Source: Bacteroidota bacterium (lineage in GTDB: Bacteria; Bacteroidota; Bacteroidia; Bacteroidales; JAGONC01). Taken from it: a DNA stretch of 64,000 bases. The notes under the pieces are model-generated. The model was not told the origin of the DNA. It saw nothing but the letters and a program-made list of their open reading frames with translations, and searched no databases. The position numbers were made by a program, and so were the translations under genes. Shown piece after piece: positions 55,024-64,000 of this stretch. The stretch lies in the NCBI GenBank assembly GCA_022711405.1, contig JAKLFC010000013.1, positions 1 to 64,000 of the forward strand, given 5' to 3'. The first letter of the stretch is position 1, and every line of letters starts with the position of its first letter.

Positions 55024-56011
55024 AAAGATGAATTACCGAGTTCTCATCATCGTATTGCTAGTCCTGGCAGCTGTTTTTATCATCACAAAATATGTAAAGC
55101 GGGATGAACGGACATTCAGAGATCAGCTTGTTTCGTTCTCACCTGAGGAGATCACCGAGATCCTTTTTACGCCGGATCCCCTTAAGAATGAGCAGGTACG
55201 GCTTCAGAAGGAAACAGAAGGACTATGGAAATTGTATTCAGGTGAAAAGGCCTACAATGCTGACACCACCACCATCTATAACATGCTTCGTTCCCTCGCC
55301 GGCCTGAAACCCAGCCGCGTTGCTGCCATGAACGACTCCAGGTGGAAGGAGTTTCAGGTGGATGATTCGACCGGTATCCGGATCAGGTTGTTGCAAAGAT
55401 CAGAGGAAGTGGCTGATGTGGTCGTCGGTAAATTCAGCTATAAGCCTGCGCAGGGGCAGGAAGGGATGTATGGACGGGGTCAGGGAACCATGACATCCTA
55501 TGTGAGGCTAACTGATGAGAAAGAGGTGTATGCAGTGGATGGATACCTGAGAATGGGACTGCAATCCAATATCAATGGTCTGCGTGATAAAGCACTGAGC
55601 AGAACCAAACGGGATGATATCACACGGGTGACTTTCACTTATCCCGGAAGCCTTCCGTATACCCTGGAGCGCCAGGGAACCGGATTTGCCATCAATGGCA
55701 TTCCCGCCGATTCAACGGCATCTGCGCTTTATCTTGGCAGCATCGCCCGCTTGTCGAGCCAGGATTTCCTGTCGGATATACCGCTTGGACAACCGGCTGC
55801 CTATTCGGTCAAAATTGAGGGGAACAATATGCTTCCTGTGGATATTATGGCTTACCCGGCTCCTGACACGGTGAACAAGTATATTCTGACTTCCTCGGTT
55901 AATCCCGGTACCCTGTTCAGCGGTTACGGTAAGAACAAGCTTTTCGAAAAGGTATTCGTTCCCATGGAAAAGTTTGCTCAAAAGGAGAGATCGGCTCCGG
56001 ATGTGAAATGA
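55016..56011 (+). CDS. DUF4340 protein of the gld operon
   Basis: 331 residues. One N-terminal transmembrane helix (YRVLIIVLLVLAAVFIITKY) and an exposed soluble domain with LWKLYSGEKAYNADTTTIYN and a GKFSYKPA-type beta region, the DUF4340 pattern. DUF4340 proteins are commonly found directly behind GldG; a structural part of that ABC complex is likely, function unproven. Last gene of the operon, convergent with the AlkD-like gene 10 bp away. Confidence 0.82.
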   Translation: MFKKMNYRVLIIVLLVLAAVFIITKYVKRDERTFRDQLVSFSPEEITEILFTPDPLKNEQVRLQKETEGLWKLYSGEKAYNADTTTIYNMLRSLAGLKPSRVAAMNDSRWKEFQVDDSTGIRIRLLQRSEEVADVVVGKFSYKPAQGQEGMYGRGQGTMTSYVRLTDEKEVYAVDGYLRMGLQSNINGLRDKALSRTKRDDITRVTFTYPGSLPYTLERQGTGFAINGIPADSTASALYLGSIARLSSQDFLSDIPLGQPAAYSVKIEGNNMLPVDIMAYPAPDTVNKYILTSSVNPGTLFSGYGKNKLFEKVFVPMEKFAQKERSAPDVK

Positions 56012-56021
56012 CAGTTCGCAG

Positions 56022-56735
56022 CTATTTGTCTTTTCGGAACCTTACTTTAGCTTCAGGGCTCATTTTCTCGGTGGCGTACTGAAAGATCAGTCGCGGTGCC
56101 AGGTTCTTCCATTTGTACAGGAATTCTTCCGTGATCCGGGGATTGACCTTCCATGCTTCCCTCAGGAACCAGCCCAGTCCCTGGTGCACTTCCCTTTCCT
56201 TATCCATCATCAGAGAGTCGATGAACTGAAAAAAACCGTCGAAATCGGGATTTGTTTTTAAAAGTTTGATCATCGAAACAGGCACAGCCCTTCGCTGGAA
56301 TTTATTTTCAGCGGTTTTCCATGGAGCCAGGTCCTGGTAAGAGATCAGCGATTTTTTATAAAAAATGGGGAATAATTCACTGCAGATGACATCGCAGTGT
56401 GCCCAGTTGTGAATTCCTGTTTCAAACCACTCCTCCACGACCTTGAAGGTATCACGGGTAAACTGTCTGTTATAGTGTTTTAACAGCAGTACAGCAAAAC
56501 TGGTCATCTCATATTCGGGTAATTGCACCAGCCGACGGCTTATCTCTATTACCATGTCCATCATAAGGTCAGGCTTTTTGAGGAGCTCTTCCACCTTGCC
56601 GTTCAAGAGCTCCGATGTCAGGCCGTATGCCTGATACCCGCCTTTAAAATAGCGGGAATACTTTTTGACAATTTCTTCATCCGCATTTTGCCGGCAATAA
56701 TCGATGATATTACTGAGGAGATCTTCAGGTTTCAT
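56022..56735 (-). CDS. DNA alkylation repair protein, AlkD-like
   Basis: 237 residues of HEAT-like helical repeats, with RNWAHCDVICSELF-like (HNWAHCDVICSE), RRAVPVSMIKLL and VHQGLGWFLREAWKVNP, the signatures of the AlkD glycosylase family that excises alkylated bases. The catalytic Asp is plausibly in WAHCD. The ATG at 56735 overlaps the stop of the upstream phosphodiesterase gene by 4 bp, so translation is coupled. Confidence 0.85.
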   Translation of the reverse strand: MKPEDLLSNIIDYCRQNADEEIVKKYSRYFKGGYQAYGLTSELLNGKVEELLKKPDLMMDMVIEISRRLVQLPEYEMTSFAVLLLKHYNRQFTRDTFKVVEEWFETGIHNWAHCDVICSELFPIFYKKSLISYQDLAPWKTAENKFQRRAVPVSMIKLLKTNPDFDGFFQFIDSLMMDKEREVHQGLGWFLREAWKVNPRITEEFLYKWKNLAPRLIFQYATEKMSPEAKVRFRKDK

Positions 56736-57925
56736 GGCAGCATGTGTTTAATTTTTTTCATACTTCCGCTTGTTTTTGCAGGTTTTAGACCAAGGATATG
56801 AGCCATCAGCGAATAGACATCCAGGTTGCTGAATGAGGATTGCAGGTAGCCGGATTTGAAGGAAGGCCCCATGGCGTAGAATATCGCATGCATATCACGG
56901 TTTTCAGGTACATAGCCGTGGGTGCCTCCAGTCTCGTACCTTCCCCTGTTATCCCACCTGAGTGACCAGCCACTGTCGGCAATCACCACCAGGTCGCCGC
57001 ACCGGGGATTTTTGCCATAATGCAGGTATTTTGGAACTTTACCGGTTTTCCATACAGTAATATGATCCACTCTTTTCAGGGCCTGGTAGGCCAGTTCCAG
57101 GCAGTCATCCGAAACAGACAGGTTATAATGGGGATTGCCACCCTGATATGTTTCAATCCATCCTTGCTGCAGATGATCGGAAAGGAAGACAACCTTATCT
57201 CCTGAGATGCTCCCCATCCCATGGTCTGACATAACGATCAGGTTGATCAGTGGATAATGGGGAAGGGTCTGTAATTTTTGGATAAGGACCCCCACCAGGC
57301 TGTCCATCACGCATATGACACTATCGGTTTGATGGCTGTCCGGTCCGTAATCGTGCGAAGTGGCATCCGGTTCTTCCAGATAGAGCATAACGAGGTGGGG
57401 GCGCACCTCCATTGGAAGTGAGAGCCAGTGGATCACCGTGTCGATCCTGTCGCCGAAAGGAATCTGTTTTGAATATTCTTTCCAGTAGGTGGGACGTATA
57501 CCCTGGATGGGCGCTTCGGAGCCTACCCAGAAAAAGGTCGCTGAGGTCATGTCCTGCTTCTCGGCGGTCACCCAGATCGGCTCACCACCATAAAAATCAG
57601 CGTTCGTAACGGCTTCACGTTTGCGGATGGCATACTCTTCATTCAGCCAGGGGTCATAAAAACTGTTGTTGACAATACCGTGTTCATCGGGATACAATCC
57701 CGTCGCAATCGAGTAATGATTTGGGAATGTTTTGGTGGGGAAGCAGGGGATGAGTGATTCGGCCCTGACCCCGTTTTGAGCCATGGAGTTCAGGTTGGGC
57801 AAATCCATCCTGTTGGCATAATCCCACCGGAAGCCGTCCATGGAGACCACAACGACGTATTGATCCTGCGCTTTCGCGAATAGGAAGATCAAAAAGCAAA
57901 AAGCAAAAAGCAAATATTTCTTCAT
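56732..57925 (-). CDS. nucleotide pyrophosphatase/phosphodiesterase (NPP family), exported
   Basis: I choose the ATG at 57925: MKKYLLFAFCFLIFLFAKAQ is a signal peptide; the frame extends to 57991. 397 residues of the alkaline-phosphatase superfamily: metal site VSMDGFRWDY, nucleophile Thr66 in PTKTFPNHY with Asn87, metal ligands DATSHDYGP, SDHGMGS and GTHGYVPENRDM. It would cleave pyro- or phosphodiester bonds in the periplasm. Coupled to the AlkD-like gene by a 4-bp overlap. Confidence 0.9.
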   Translation of the reverse strand: MKKYLLFAFCFLIFLFAKAQDQYVVVVSMDGFRWDYANRMDLPNLNSMAQNGVRAESLIPCFPTKTFPNHYSIATGLYPDEHGIVNNSFYDPWLNEEYAIRKREAVTNADFYGGEPIWVTAEKQDMTSATFFWVGSEAPIQGIRPTYWKEYSKQIPFGDRIDTVIHWLSLPMEVRPHLVMLYLEEPDATSHDYGPDSHQTDSVICVMDSLVGVLIQKLQTLPHYPLINLIVMSDHGMGSISGDKVVFLSDHLQQGWIETYQGGNPHYNLSVSDDCLELAYQALKRVDHITVWKTGKVPKYLHYGKNPRCGDLVVIADSGWSLRWDNRGRYETGGTHGYVPENRDMHAIFYAMGPSFKSGYLQSSFSNLDVYSLMAHILGLKPAKTSGSMKKIKHMLP

Positions 57926-57968
57926 CAGTGCGTGTTCTGTCGATTGCCTGTATTTTGCGAAGATAGAA

Positions 57969-58002
57969 AAAAGCCCTGTCGGGATGGCCAAACAGGGCTT
58001 TT
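57969..58002 (-). terminator. terminator of the TonB receptor gene
   Basis: aaaagccctgt (57969-57979) pairs with acagggctttt (57992-58002); on the minus strand it follows the stop at 58021 and leads into a T-run. Confidence 0.88.
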
Positions 58003-58020
58003 ATTAAGGATGGTAACTTC

Positions 58021-61000
58021 TTAGAATGAATATCTCAGTCCGATCTGGGCTCCCCAGGTGCTGGAAGTTGAAAGAACATTCTTCCAGGTTTCCGTCGGGA
58101 GTTTCTTGTTCACCTGGTTCAGCTGGAACGTGGGAACACCATCTTCAGTCACATTGACATATTTAAGCAGGGTGATGTCATAGGTGCCCAGGACCTGTGT
58201 CTGATAATTACCCCAGGCCGAGTTGAGCAGGTTGCCGATATTCAGGAAATCAAGACTGAGCTGCAGGGTATGCCTTCTGTCTTTACCGAAATCAGTGAAG
58301 ATATCCTGCAGGATCCTCAGATCGAGGCGACCCAGCCATGGCATCAGTACTCCATACCGTTCTGCATATTCTCCCTTATGTTCCTTCAGGTAATCATCTT
58401 GTTCTACATAAGCCCAGAAAGCGTCGTTTTGTTCGGCAGCTGTAAACAGGACATTTTCACCGCTTGTGATATCTGTAAAGATGATCTCCGACTCATCTTT
58501 TGGAATGTACATCAGATCCGCTGTATTACCATCTCCGTTCATATCATTGGAATAGATGTAATCGAGTCTTCCCTGGTTCCTTCCGACATAAGTAAGCGAG
58601 AAGGTTGTCCCCAGGTGTTTCGCATACTCCACATTATAGGAGAGTGTTGCCACAACTTTGTGAGGAACAGCAAACTGCGAAAAACTGAGACCCGGATCGT
58701 TCTGATGATTGACAGCAGGATTGCTCTGCCATGCAGAATTGGCTGCCGAACCCGGATTGGCTGTGATGTCCTTTGCCATGGAATATGTATAACTGAAAGA
58801 ACCAAAGAAGCCTTTGGTAAACGGTTTATTCAGTGCAAAGATGAAGGAGTAGGCGTGGCCCTGGTTGTCATAGTTTAGTGCCTTCGCATTGTCGAGCACC
58901 ATCGCTGTGGAAATGCTGGTATTGATTCGGCGTCCGGAAGAGCCTCCCACGAATCTCGGTCGGTTATCCGGACCGGCAAAGGTCTCGGTGGGGATTGTCT
59001 GGTTGGCATTGCGCTGGATAATCGCATTGATGTCCTTGGTATACATCCCTTCCACGGTCATTTCAAGTCCCCAGAAAGGCAGTTTGAAATCAACAGCAAG
59101 ATTTGATCTCCAAACCTGCGGCATTTTGAAATCTTTATCGACCACCGCGATATTTCCGGGAGCCGAAGTACCGCCCTCTGAAGGGAATTCACCCTCCCAA
59201 GCCATAGGATCGGTGTCAAAATGGATGGTTGAAAGAAATTCAGCGTCGTTGGAGACGTTCTTCTCAACGGTGTTCTGCAATGTGCCGCTGTTGGTAGGCT
59301 GATTGGTGAACCATACAAAGGGTAATCGTCCGGTAAAGATGCCTGTACCGCCACGAACCTGCAGGGTACGGTTTCCAAGGGCGTCCCAGTTGAAACCAAT
59401 CCTGGGCGATACCATGATCTTTGAATTAGGCCAGCTGCCCACATCCAGCGTCTCATCATTCCCGTCCAGATCCTTGAATGTCAATGCTGCAATGGCCTCG
59501 TTTGCAAAGGGATCATCAAAATAGAAGGGCATTTCAAGTCTCAGGCCAATAGAAGTTTTAAAATTGTCGGATATCTGAATCTCATCCTGCCCATAAAGGC
59601 TTCCCCATCCAAAATTCAACTCGGCATAACCGTCACCTGCACCCTCGTACGGATAAGTAAGTCCATAAGCAGTGGGGGCAGCATCCTCCATAAAGTCTTC
59701 CATGGAAGCATACCGGTAATAGCTGGTACCGTAACGCTTGTAACTGTTTCCAAAATAGAGATGTTCAAAGGATATACCCGCTGTAAATGTATGGATCCCA
59801 AGGAAATAGGAAAGGTTATCGGTAATTGTGAAGATATTGTTCTTTACATCATTCTCAAACGTAAAGAGTTCATACCCGAAGCTCATGTACGGATCCCCGT
59901 CTTCGTAGATATCGACAAAAGGAAAGATATCGCTGTCGCTGTCACGGGTGTCCCTGATTTTGGTGTAAGTGACAAGGAATTTGTTGGCCATATTCTTGCC
60001 AAATACGCTGTTCAATTCACCGGTCAGTGATCCCACTGTGTTGAGGAAACCATAATTTGCATTCTGGAAGGCCATCGACTTCTCGCTTATACGTCCGTAC
60101 GAAGAGCGGGGCAGAGGAGCGCTGGTTGCATTCACTTCCTGGTCGTTGGTTGAATGAACATAATTATAGCGAACCGTCAGCTTATGATCTTTATGGATGT
60201 TCCAGTCAATACGGGCAAGCAGTTTATAGTTTTTGCTGGCAAAATCCCCGAAGTCCTGATACGGTCCGGGATCATAGTTATAAGTATCTTTAAGGAAATT
60301 GCTGATGGTTTCCATATCATTCACCGTCGTCCTGGATATGTACTTTTTTGCATCCGCTTCTATCCCGTTCTCAGGATCGCTCGGGCTCCATAGAATGCCG
60401 GGGTAAATTGAGTTTTCATACTCACCATTGACAAAGAAGAAAAGTTTATCTTTAATAATGGGCCCACCAAGGCGCGCACCCACATTGTAAAAGGTATTAT
60501 CGGTCAGTTTCACGGTATCTGCCCTGTCTTCCCCAACATATTTCCCATTGAATTTTTTATTCCTGTAAAAGGTGTAAACGGATCCCTCCAATTTGTTGTT
60601 GCCGGAACGGGTCACAGCATTGATATTGCCACCGGTGAAATTAGATTGGGTAATATCATAGGGAGCAACGTTAATAGATACTTCCTCGATCGCATCCAGG
60701 CTGATGGGCTGGGCATCGCCACCGGGAAGGGATTTGGAGCTCAGGCCAAAATTGTTGTTGAAATTGGCGCCATCAACCGTGATATTATTATACCTGCCAT
60801 CCTGGCCGGCGATACTTCTGCCGTTTACCTGCGGAGAGTATTTGACATAATCATCGATAGAGCGACTGATGGAAGGCAGCGAGGATATCTGCTCACTGGT
60901 GAAGTTACTTGCAGATCCCATCCGGTTTCCGTCGAACAGGTCATTGCGGGCACCTACGATTTCGACACCCGGAATCTGGGACACTTCTTCTATCAGCGTC

Positions 61001-61323
61001 CCGTTCAGTCCATAAGTCTGACCAAGGTTCAGGTAGATGTTCTCGATGACCTGGTTCTTGTATCCGATAAAGGAGATGGTCACCTTGTAAGGCCCTCCCA
61101 CACGCATGTTCAGGATCCTGAAGAATCCATCGGGATCGGTGACGGTTCCATACATGGATCCGGATGCCTCGTGGGTGACGATCACTGTTGCCCCGGGAAG
61201 CGGTTCATTATTCATATTCGTCACACGGCCGTTGATCCCGGAGGTGGTCACCTGGGCGATGGCCAGTGAGTGAAACATGAGTACTGCTGTAAACAGTAGG
61301 ATGAATCTGTACACTTTTTTCAT
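58021..61323 (-). CDS. TonB-dependent outer-membrane receptor, Oar-like
   Basis: The ATG at 61323 gives MKKVYRFILLFTAVLMFHSL; a TTG at 61329 is in frame but less likely. 1100 residues: signal peptide, carboxypeptidase-regulatory-like domain (about 27-110; INGRVTNMNNEPLPGATVIV), plug (about 130-240; GRYNNITVDGANFNNNFGLS, SINVAPYDITQSNFTGGNIN) and a large beta-barrel ending LRYSF. The Oar type imports large substrates or acts in adhesion; ligand unknown. No SusD partner lies next to it. Terminated by a clean hairpin. Confidence 0.92.
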   Translation of the reverse strand: MKKVYRFILLFTAVLMFHSLAIAQVTTSGINGRVTNMNNEPLPGATVIVTHEASGSMYGTVTDPDGFFRILNMRVGGPYKVTISFIGYKNQVIENIYLNLGQTYGLNGTLIEEVSQIPGVEIVGARNDLFDGNRMGSASNFTSEQISSLPSISRSIDDYVKYSPQVNGRSIAGQDGRYNNITVDGANFNNNFGLSSKSLPGGDAQPISLDAIEEVSINVAPYDITQSNFTGGNINAVTRSGNNKLEGSVYTFYRNKKFNGKYVGEDRADTVKLTDNTFYNVGARLGGPIIKDKLFFFVNGEYENSIYPGILWSPSDPENGIEADAKKYISRTTVNDMETISNFLKDTYNYDPGPYQDFGDFASKNYKLLARIDWNIHKDHKLTVRYNYVHSTNDQEVNATSAPLPRSSYGRISEKSMAFQNANYGFLNTVGSLTGELNSVFGKNMANKFLVTYTKIRDTRDSDSDIFPFVDIYEDGDPYMSFGYELFTFENDVKNNIFTITDNLSYFLGIHTFTAGISFEHLYFGNSYKRYGTSYYRYASMEDFMEDAAPTAYGLTYPYEGAGDGYAELNFGWGSLYGQDEIQISDNFKTSIGLRLEMPFYFDDPFANEAIAALTFKDLDGNDETLDVGSWPNSKIMVSPRIGFNWDALGNRTLQVRGGTGIFTGRLPFVWFTNQPTNSGTLQNTVEKNVSNDAEFLSTIHFDTDPMAWEGEFPSEGGTSAPGNIAVVDKDFKMPQVWRSNLAVDFKLPFWGLEMTVEGMYTKDINAIIQRNANQTIPTETFAGPDNRPRFVGGSSGRRINTSISTAMVLDNAKALNYDNQGHAYSFIFALNKPFTKGFFGSFSYTYSMAKDITANPGSAANSAWQSNPAVNHQNDPGLSFSQFAVPHKVVATLSYNVEYAKHLGTTFSLTYVGRNQGRLDYIYSNDMNGDGNTADLMYIPKDESEIIFTDITSGENVLFTAAEQNDAFWAYVEQDDYLKEHKGEYAERYGVLMPWLGRLDLRILQDIFTDFGKDRRHTLQLSLDFLNIGNLLNSAWGNYQTQVLGTYDITLLKYVNVTEDGVPTFQLNQVNKKLPTETWKNVLSTSSTWGAQIGLRYSF

Positions 61324-61800
61324 AAACAATAGATTTTAAATTAATTAATATTTGCTGATTACCTTATGTTTTCTGCCTCTAAAATAAAAAATCCATGTTA
61401 ACTGGACATTAATCCCGCCTAAAGTTATTCAGAGTCCCGTTGCATGCCTGCGCCCGAATTGATTCTATAAATCCCGGACACTAAGTTAATGTTTTACTGG
61501 ATCATATTTATAAGTTATTGATTATAAATAATTTATTACGAAAACACCAATGATCGTTCCCCGAATGCTGATATAGTGTAAATACGGTCCATATTGTTAA
61601 TTAAATGTTAAAAACATAGGTGTCCAGTGGGGGGATGTGCGTTCAATGATAACGAAGACAACGGTTTGGATTTTAAAAGACGTTGTTACTAATTTGTTGA
61701 TAAATGGCATGCCTGAATCGAATGATCCAGTATCTTGGTTTCAGCAAGTTGTGACAAATCCATGGAATAGAGACTGCGCCTCCGTAACCCGCACTGATGG
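61324..61800. other. intergenic region, AT-rich, no gene recognised
   Basis: About 475 bp. No coding frame worth reporting and no clear TAnnTTTG on the minus strand for the TonB gene. Likely leader and regulatory DNA of that large receptor gene. Confidence 0.5.
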
Positions 61801-62577
61801 TCAGATGTGATAGCGGATCAACCTCAGTGAATGGGTGTAGGTTCCCGTGTCATGATTGAAAATTCCCTGATGATCCAGGGTGTCGATACGGACCTGTCCG
61901 TAAGCATGGATGATCTTTCCATCTCCAACGACAATACCTGCATGGATGATGGTCCCATCTTCGTCGTCAAAAAATGCCAGATCGCCAGGCTGTGCTTCTT
62001 CGGCAAAGGACCTGATTTGTCCCTGAAGTGCCTGTTGATGAGCGGTCCGGTACAGGGAAATGCCGGCAAGGCGGTAAACGATCTGCGTGAATCCCGAACC
62101 ATCAATGCCCAAAGGAGTTCTGCCTCCCCACATAAAGGGGGCACCCTGGTACATCATCGCAAACTGGATCAGTGATGAGCCGGTGCGGCATGGCTGCCAT
62201 TTTGCGGAATTACCCTTAAACTGAAAAGCTTTTCCTGCCAGGGACAACTGATTACCGAGAAGCCCGGGCAGCGCACTGCCAGCCACTACAAATATCCGTT
62301 GCCCCGGTCCCTCTTCCAGAATGGCCACAGGATCGGTCACCAGGCTTAATTCCAGTGCGCGGATAGAAAGAAAAGATCCCTTGTCAAGTGAATGGATTTG
62401 TTTTTCATCAACCCAACCCGTGTACCCGTCATGTTCCAAGCTCACCTGTAGCCAGCCGTTGGATACATCCTTTATATCCAGCAGCTCTCCGAAAAGAAGC
62501 TGGCTCATCATCTCTGACCTGTCAGAAGGTTCAGCCCGGAGAGGTATCACACTCTGAAGACACACTGCATGTTCCAT
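61801..62577 (-). CDS. NlpC/P60-like protein with SH3 domains, catalytic Cys replaced by Gly
   Basis: 258 residues. Two bacterial SH3-like regions (about 8-65 and 70-130; GWLQVSLEHDGYTGWVDEKQ), then an NlpC/P60 (C40) domain (about 132-258; GAPFMWGGRTPLGIDGSGFT, GDLAFFD, IIHAGIVVGDGKIIHA). In active members the motif reads IDCSGF; here it is IDGSGF with Gly160 (codon ggt, complement of 62098-62100). The His212 and following segments stay intact. It therefore cannot work as a cysteine peptidase, yet the fold is fully kept and no frame is broken. No signal peptide is visible. Confidence 0.9.
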   Translation of the reverse strand: MEHAVCLQSVIPLRAEPSDRSEMMSQLLFGELLDIKDVSNGWLQVSLEHDGYTGWVDEKQIHSLDKGSFLSIRALELSLVTDPVAILEEGPGQRIFVVAGSALPGLLGNQLSLAGKAFQFKGNSAKWQPCRTGSSLIQFAMMYQGAPFMWGGRTPLGIDGSGFTQIVYRLAGISLYRTAHQQALQGQIRSFAEEAQPGDLAFFDDEDGTIIHAGIVVGDGKIIHAYGQVRIDTLDHQGIFNHDTGTYTHSLRLIRYHI

Positions 62578-62630
62578 GGGAGTCGGATTTTACCCGGGTA
62601 AAAGTACAATATAATGCTTCATATCGTTCA

Positions 62631-63275
62631 TCAGGGTACAGGTTTCACAGAAGTGATTGAAACAGACTGTCGGTCCAGGTAATTTTTTGATTCCGGGCCA
62701 AGGTTGAACAGCAGGTCAAGGATGCTCAGGTTCGGAATGAATCCGAATTTCTGCAGAAAAACCTGCTGATATGGCTCCAAACGCACGGCCCCCGGGGTAA
62801 AAAGGTTTTTATTACGGCGGAGATCAGCACCCGCTGAATCCGGAACAATAAATTCCTCTGAAAAGCAAAGTCGAATGCTGATCCCAAGCAATTTTCCCAG
62901 ACACATCAGGATTTCCCTGTTCATTCCGGCCAGGTCCGTATATATCCTCTGGTAGAAGGGCCTCAGCTCATCCTTGTAGTAGAGGTAATAGGGTGATGAT
63001 GAGTAAGCCGATTCAATGGCCCTCCAGTGATTTGACTGCCAGCGCTGAAGGGAGGAGACTTCGATATCCCTCACAGGTGTATGGTTCCCTGCTGTCTTAT
63101 GAACAGGTACGATCAGAGGCAAGACACCGTTGGCTGACGCGACGTTGCACCTGTTCCTGCAGGTTTGCTTGATGTAATGTTCGTGAATATCAATGACCGC
63201 TGAGGTGTTCTGGACAAGTGATACCATATAGGCCACGGAAGGCAGGTAAGCAGTCGGTAACACGATCGTTGGCAT
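62631..63275 (-). CDS. WbqC-like protein
   Basis: ATG at 63275 (MPTIVLPTAYLPSVAYMVSL); a TTG at 63287 is in frame. 214 residues: VLPTAYLPSVAYM, QTCRNRCNVASANGVLPLIV, HWRAIESAYSSSPYYLYY and LCLGKLLGISIRLCFSEEF-like text match the WbqC family, often found near polysaccharide or envelope genes. Its biochemical role is not settled to my knowledge. Upstream of it, on the same strand, is the terminator of trxA. Confidence 0.8.
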   Translation of the reverse strand: MPTIVLPTAYLPSVAYMVSLVQNTSAVIDIHEHYIKQTCRNRCNVASANGVLPLIVPVHKTAGNHTPVRDIEVSSLQRWQSNHWRAIESAYSSSPYYLYYKDELRPFYQRIYTDLAGMNREILMCLGKLLGISIRLCFSEEFIVPDSAGADLRRNKNLFTPGAVRLEPYQQVFLQKFGFIPNLSILDLLFNLGPESKNYLDRQSVSITSVKPVP

Positions 63276-63311
63276 GAATCCTCGCAATGAAGTGGCGGGT
63301 AAAGATAAAAA

Positions 63312-63336
63312 AAAAGACGGCTTCGGGCCGTCTTTT
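63312..63336 (-). terminator. terminator of the thioredoxin genes
   Basis: aaaagacggc (63312-63321) pairs with gccgtctttt (63327-63336), loop ttcgg; a long T-run follows on the minus strand. Confidence 0.9.
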
Positions 63337-63357
63337 AACTCTGGTCAGCGACTGATT

Positions 63358-63720
63358 TCAGGATGCTTTCTGATTCAGCAGGATTTCGTCAATAGCCTGG
63401 CGAAGGGAATCTTTCGGCAAAGCACCTACTGCCATCTGAGGTTGCCCTTCCACCGGACAGAACAGCATCGAAGGGATACTGCGTATCCCGAAAACAGATG
63501 ACAATTCCTGTTCATCCTCCGTGTTCACCTTATAAATTTTGATCTTTCCGTCATATTCCTTTGACAGTTCTTCGAGGATTGGGGCCACCATCTTGCAGGG
63601 TCCGCACCAGTCGGCATAAAAGTCGATCAGACAGGGCAGTTGGCCTTCAAATTTCCATTCCTGGTTGTCTTCGTAATTAAAGATCTTCTGAAGAAACGTC
63701 TCCTTTGTTAAATGTTCCAT
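63358..63720 (-). CDS. trxA: thioredoxin, WCGPC
   Basis: 120 residues: LIDFYADWCGPCKMVAPILE with the classical active site, the cis-Pro IRSIPSM and GALPKDSLRQAID at the C-terminus. No signal peptide, so a cytoplasmic disulfide reductase. 34 bp downstream of a second thioredoxin gene, with which it is co-transcribed, and followed by a strong terminator. Confidence 0.93.
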   Translation of the reverse strand: MEHLTKETFLQKIFNYEDNQEWKFEGQLPCLIDFYADWCGPCKMVAPILEELSKEYDGKIKIYKVNTEDEQELSSVFGIRSIPSMLFCPVEGQPQMAVGALPKDSLRQAIDEILLNQKAS

Positions 63721-63754
63721 AGTTATACCTTTCGTTTAAGTAAATTCTAACTAA

Positions 63755-64000
63755 TCAATCCACAAGAAGTACTTCATTGATGGCCTGGACAAAGGTCGGC
63801 TTTGGCAACGCTCCGACCGACATTTGAGGTTCCCCGTTTTTTGGAACGAAAAGTACCCTTGGTATGGAGGTTACGTTAAATACCTGTGCAAGCTCCCTTT
63901 CCACCTGTGTATCAATTTTATAGATGTAAATCTTGCCTTTATATTCAGCGGCCAGCTCATCCATGATCGGGGCCACCATTTTGCAGGGTTTGCACCAGTC
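63755..64000 (-). CDS. thioredoxin-like protein, WCKPC (5' end outside window)
   Basis: The frame continues to the window edge, where it reads DWCKPCKMVAP, so the active site is WCKPC rather than WCGPC; the N-terminus is cut off. The visible part has IPRVLFVPKNGEPQMSVGAL, closely similar to the downstream trxA gene (IPSMLFCPVEGQPQMAVGAL). The pair looks like a tandem duplication in which the active-site residue between the cysteines has changed. Confidence 0.88.
   Translation of the reverse strand, partial: DWCKPCKMVAPIMDELAAEYKGKIYIYKIDTQVERELAQVFNVTSIPRVLFVPKNGEPQMSVGALPKPTFVQAINEVLLVD

Overview
The window is chromosomal DNA from a member of the Bacteroidota, probably the Bacteroidales/Marinilabiliales side. 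The signs are the gene order rpsU-xerC-hpf-tRNAs-tuf-tRNA-Trp-secE-nusG-rplKAJL-rpoBC-DUF3467, promoters of the TTG-N19/20-TAnnTTTG type, few Shine-Dalgarno sites, a gldA/gldF/gldG-type ABC operon, FISUMP-domain surface proteins and an Oar-like TonB receptor.

Region 1 (1 to about 10.5 kb) is accessory. It starts inside an RHS gene whose swapped-in, AT-rich C-terminal module carries a metzincin zinc site. A small putative lipoprotein follows and may be its immunity protein. Next come permuted RHS fragments and a zinc-ribbon gene. An integrated element follows: TTGTACT iteron-like repeats, a toprim/SF3 primase-helicase, a small HTH protein and a tyrosine integrase. It ends at a tRNA 3'-end fragment (about 7826-7871) that looks like an attachment site. 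Beyond that, two tandem DUF1670-type multi-HTH genes sit between two copies of a 55-bp repeat, behind a promoter that overlaps a 12-bp palindrome.

Region 2 (10.5 to 22.5 kb) encodes exported proteins: three multidomain FISUMP proteins (two with dockerin repeats), a lipoprotein fusing a SAM-hydroxide-adenosyltransferase-like domain to an ABC substrate-binding domain, and a subtilisin with a beta-helix-like C-terminal region.

Region 3 (22.7 to 38 kb) is the core information-processing block: rpsU, xerC, hpf, five tRNAs, tuf, secE, nusG, four ribosomal protein genes, rpoB (TTG start), rpoC and a DUF3467 gene. EF-Tu carries SKVD where NKxD is expected.

Region 4 (38 to 64 kb) is housekeeping and envelope: a tricorn-type S41 protease, a trans-sulfuration PLP enzyme, a patatin/outer-membrane barrel protein, a DUF349 repeat protein, aroC, an AsmA-like protein, the gldA/F/G/DUF4340 operon, an AlkD-like protein, a nucleotide pyrophosphatase/phosphodiesterase, an Oar-like TonB receptor, an NlpC/P60 protein whose catalytic Cys has become Gly, a WbqC-like protein and two tandem thioredoxins, the second cut by the window edge. 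All family names come from reading the translations; no database search was possible.
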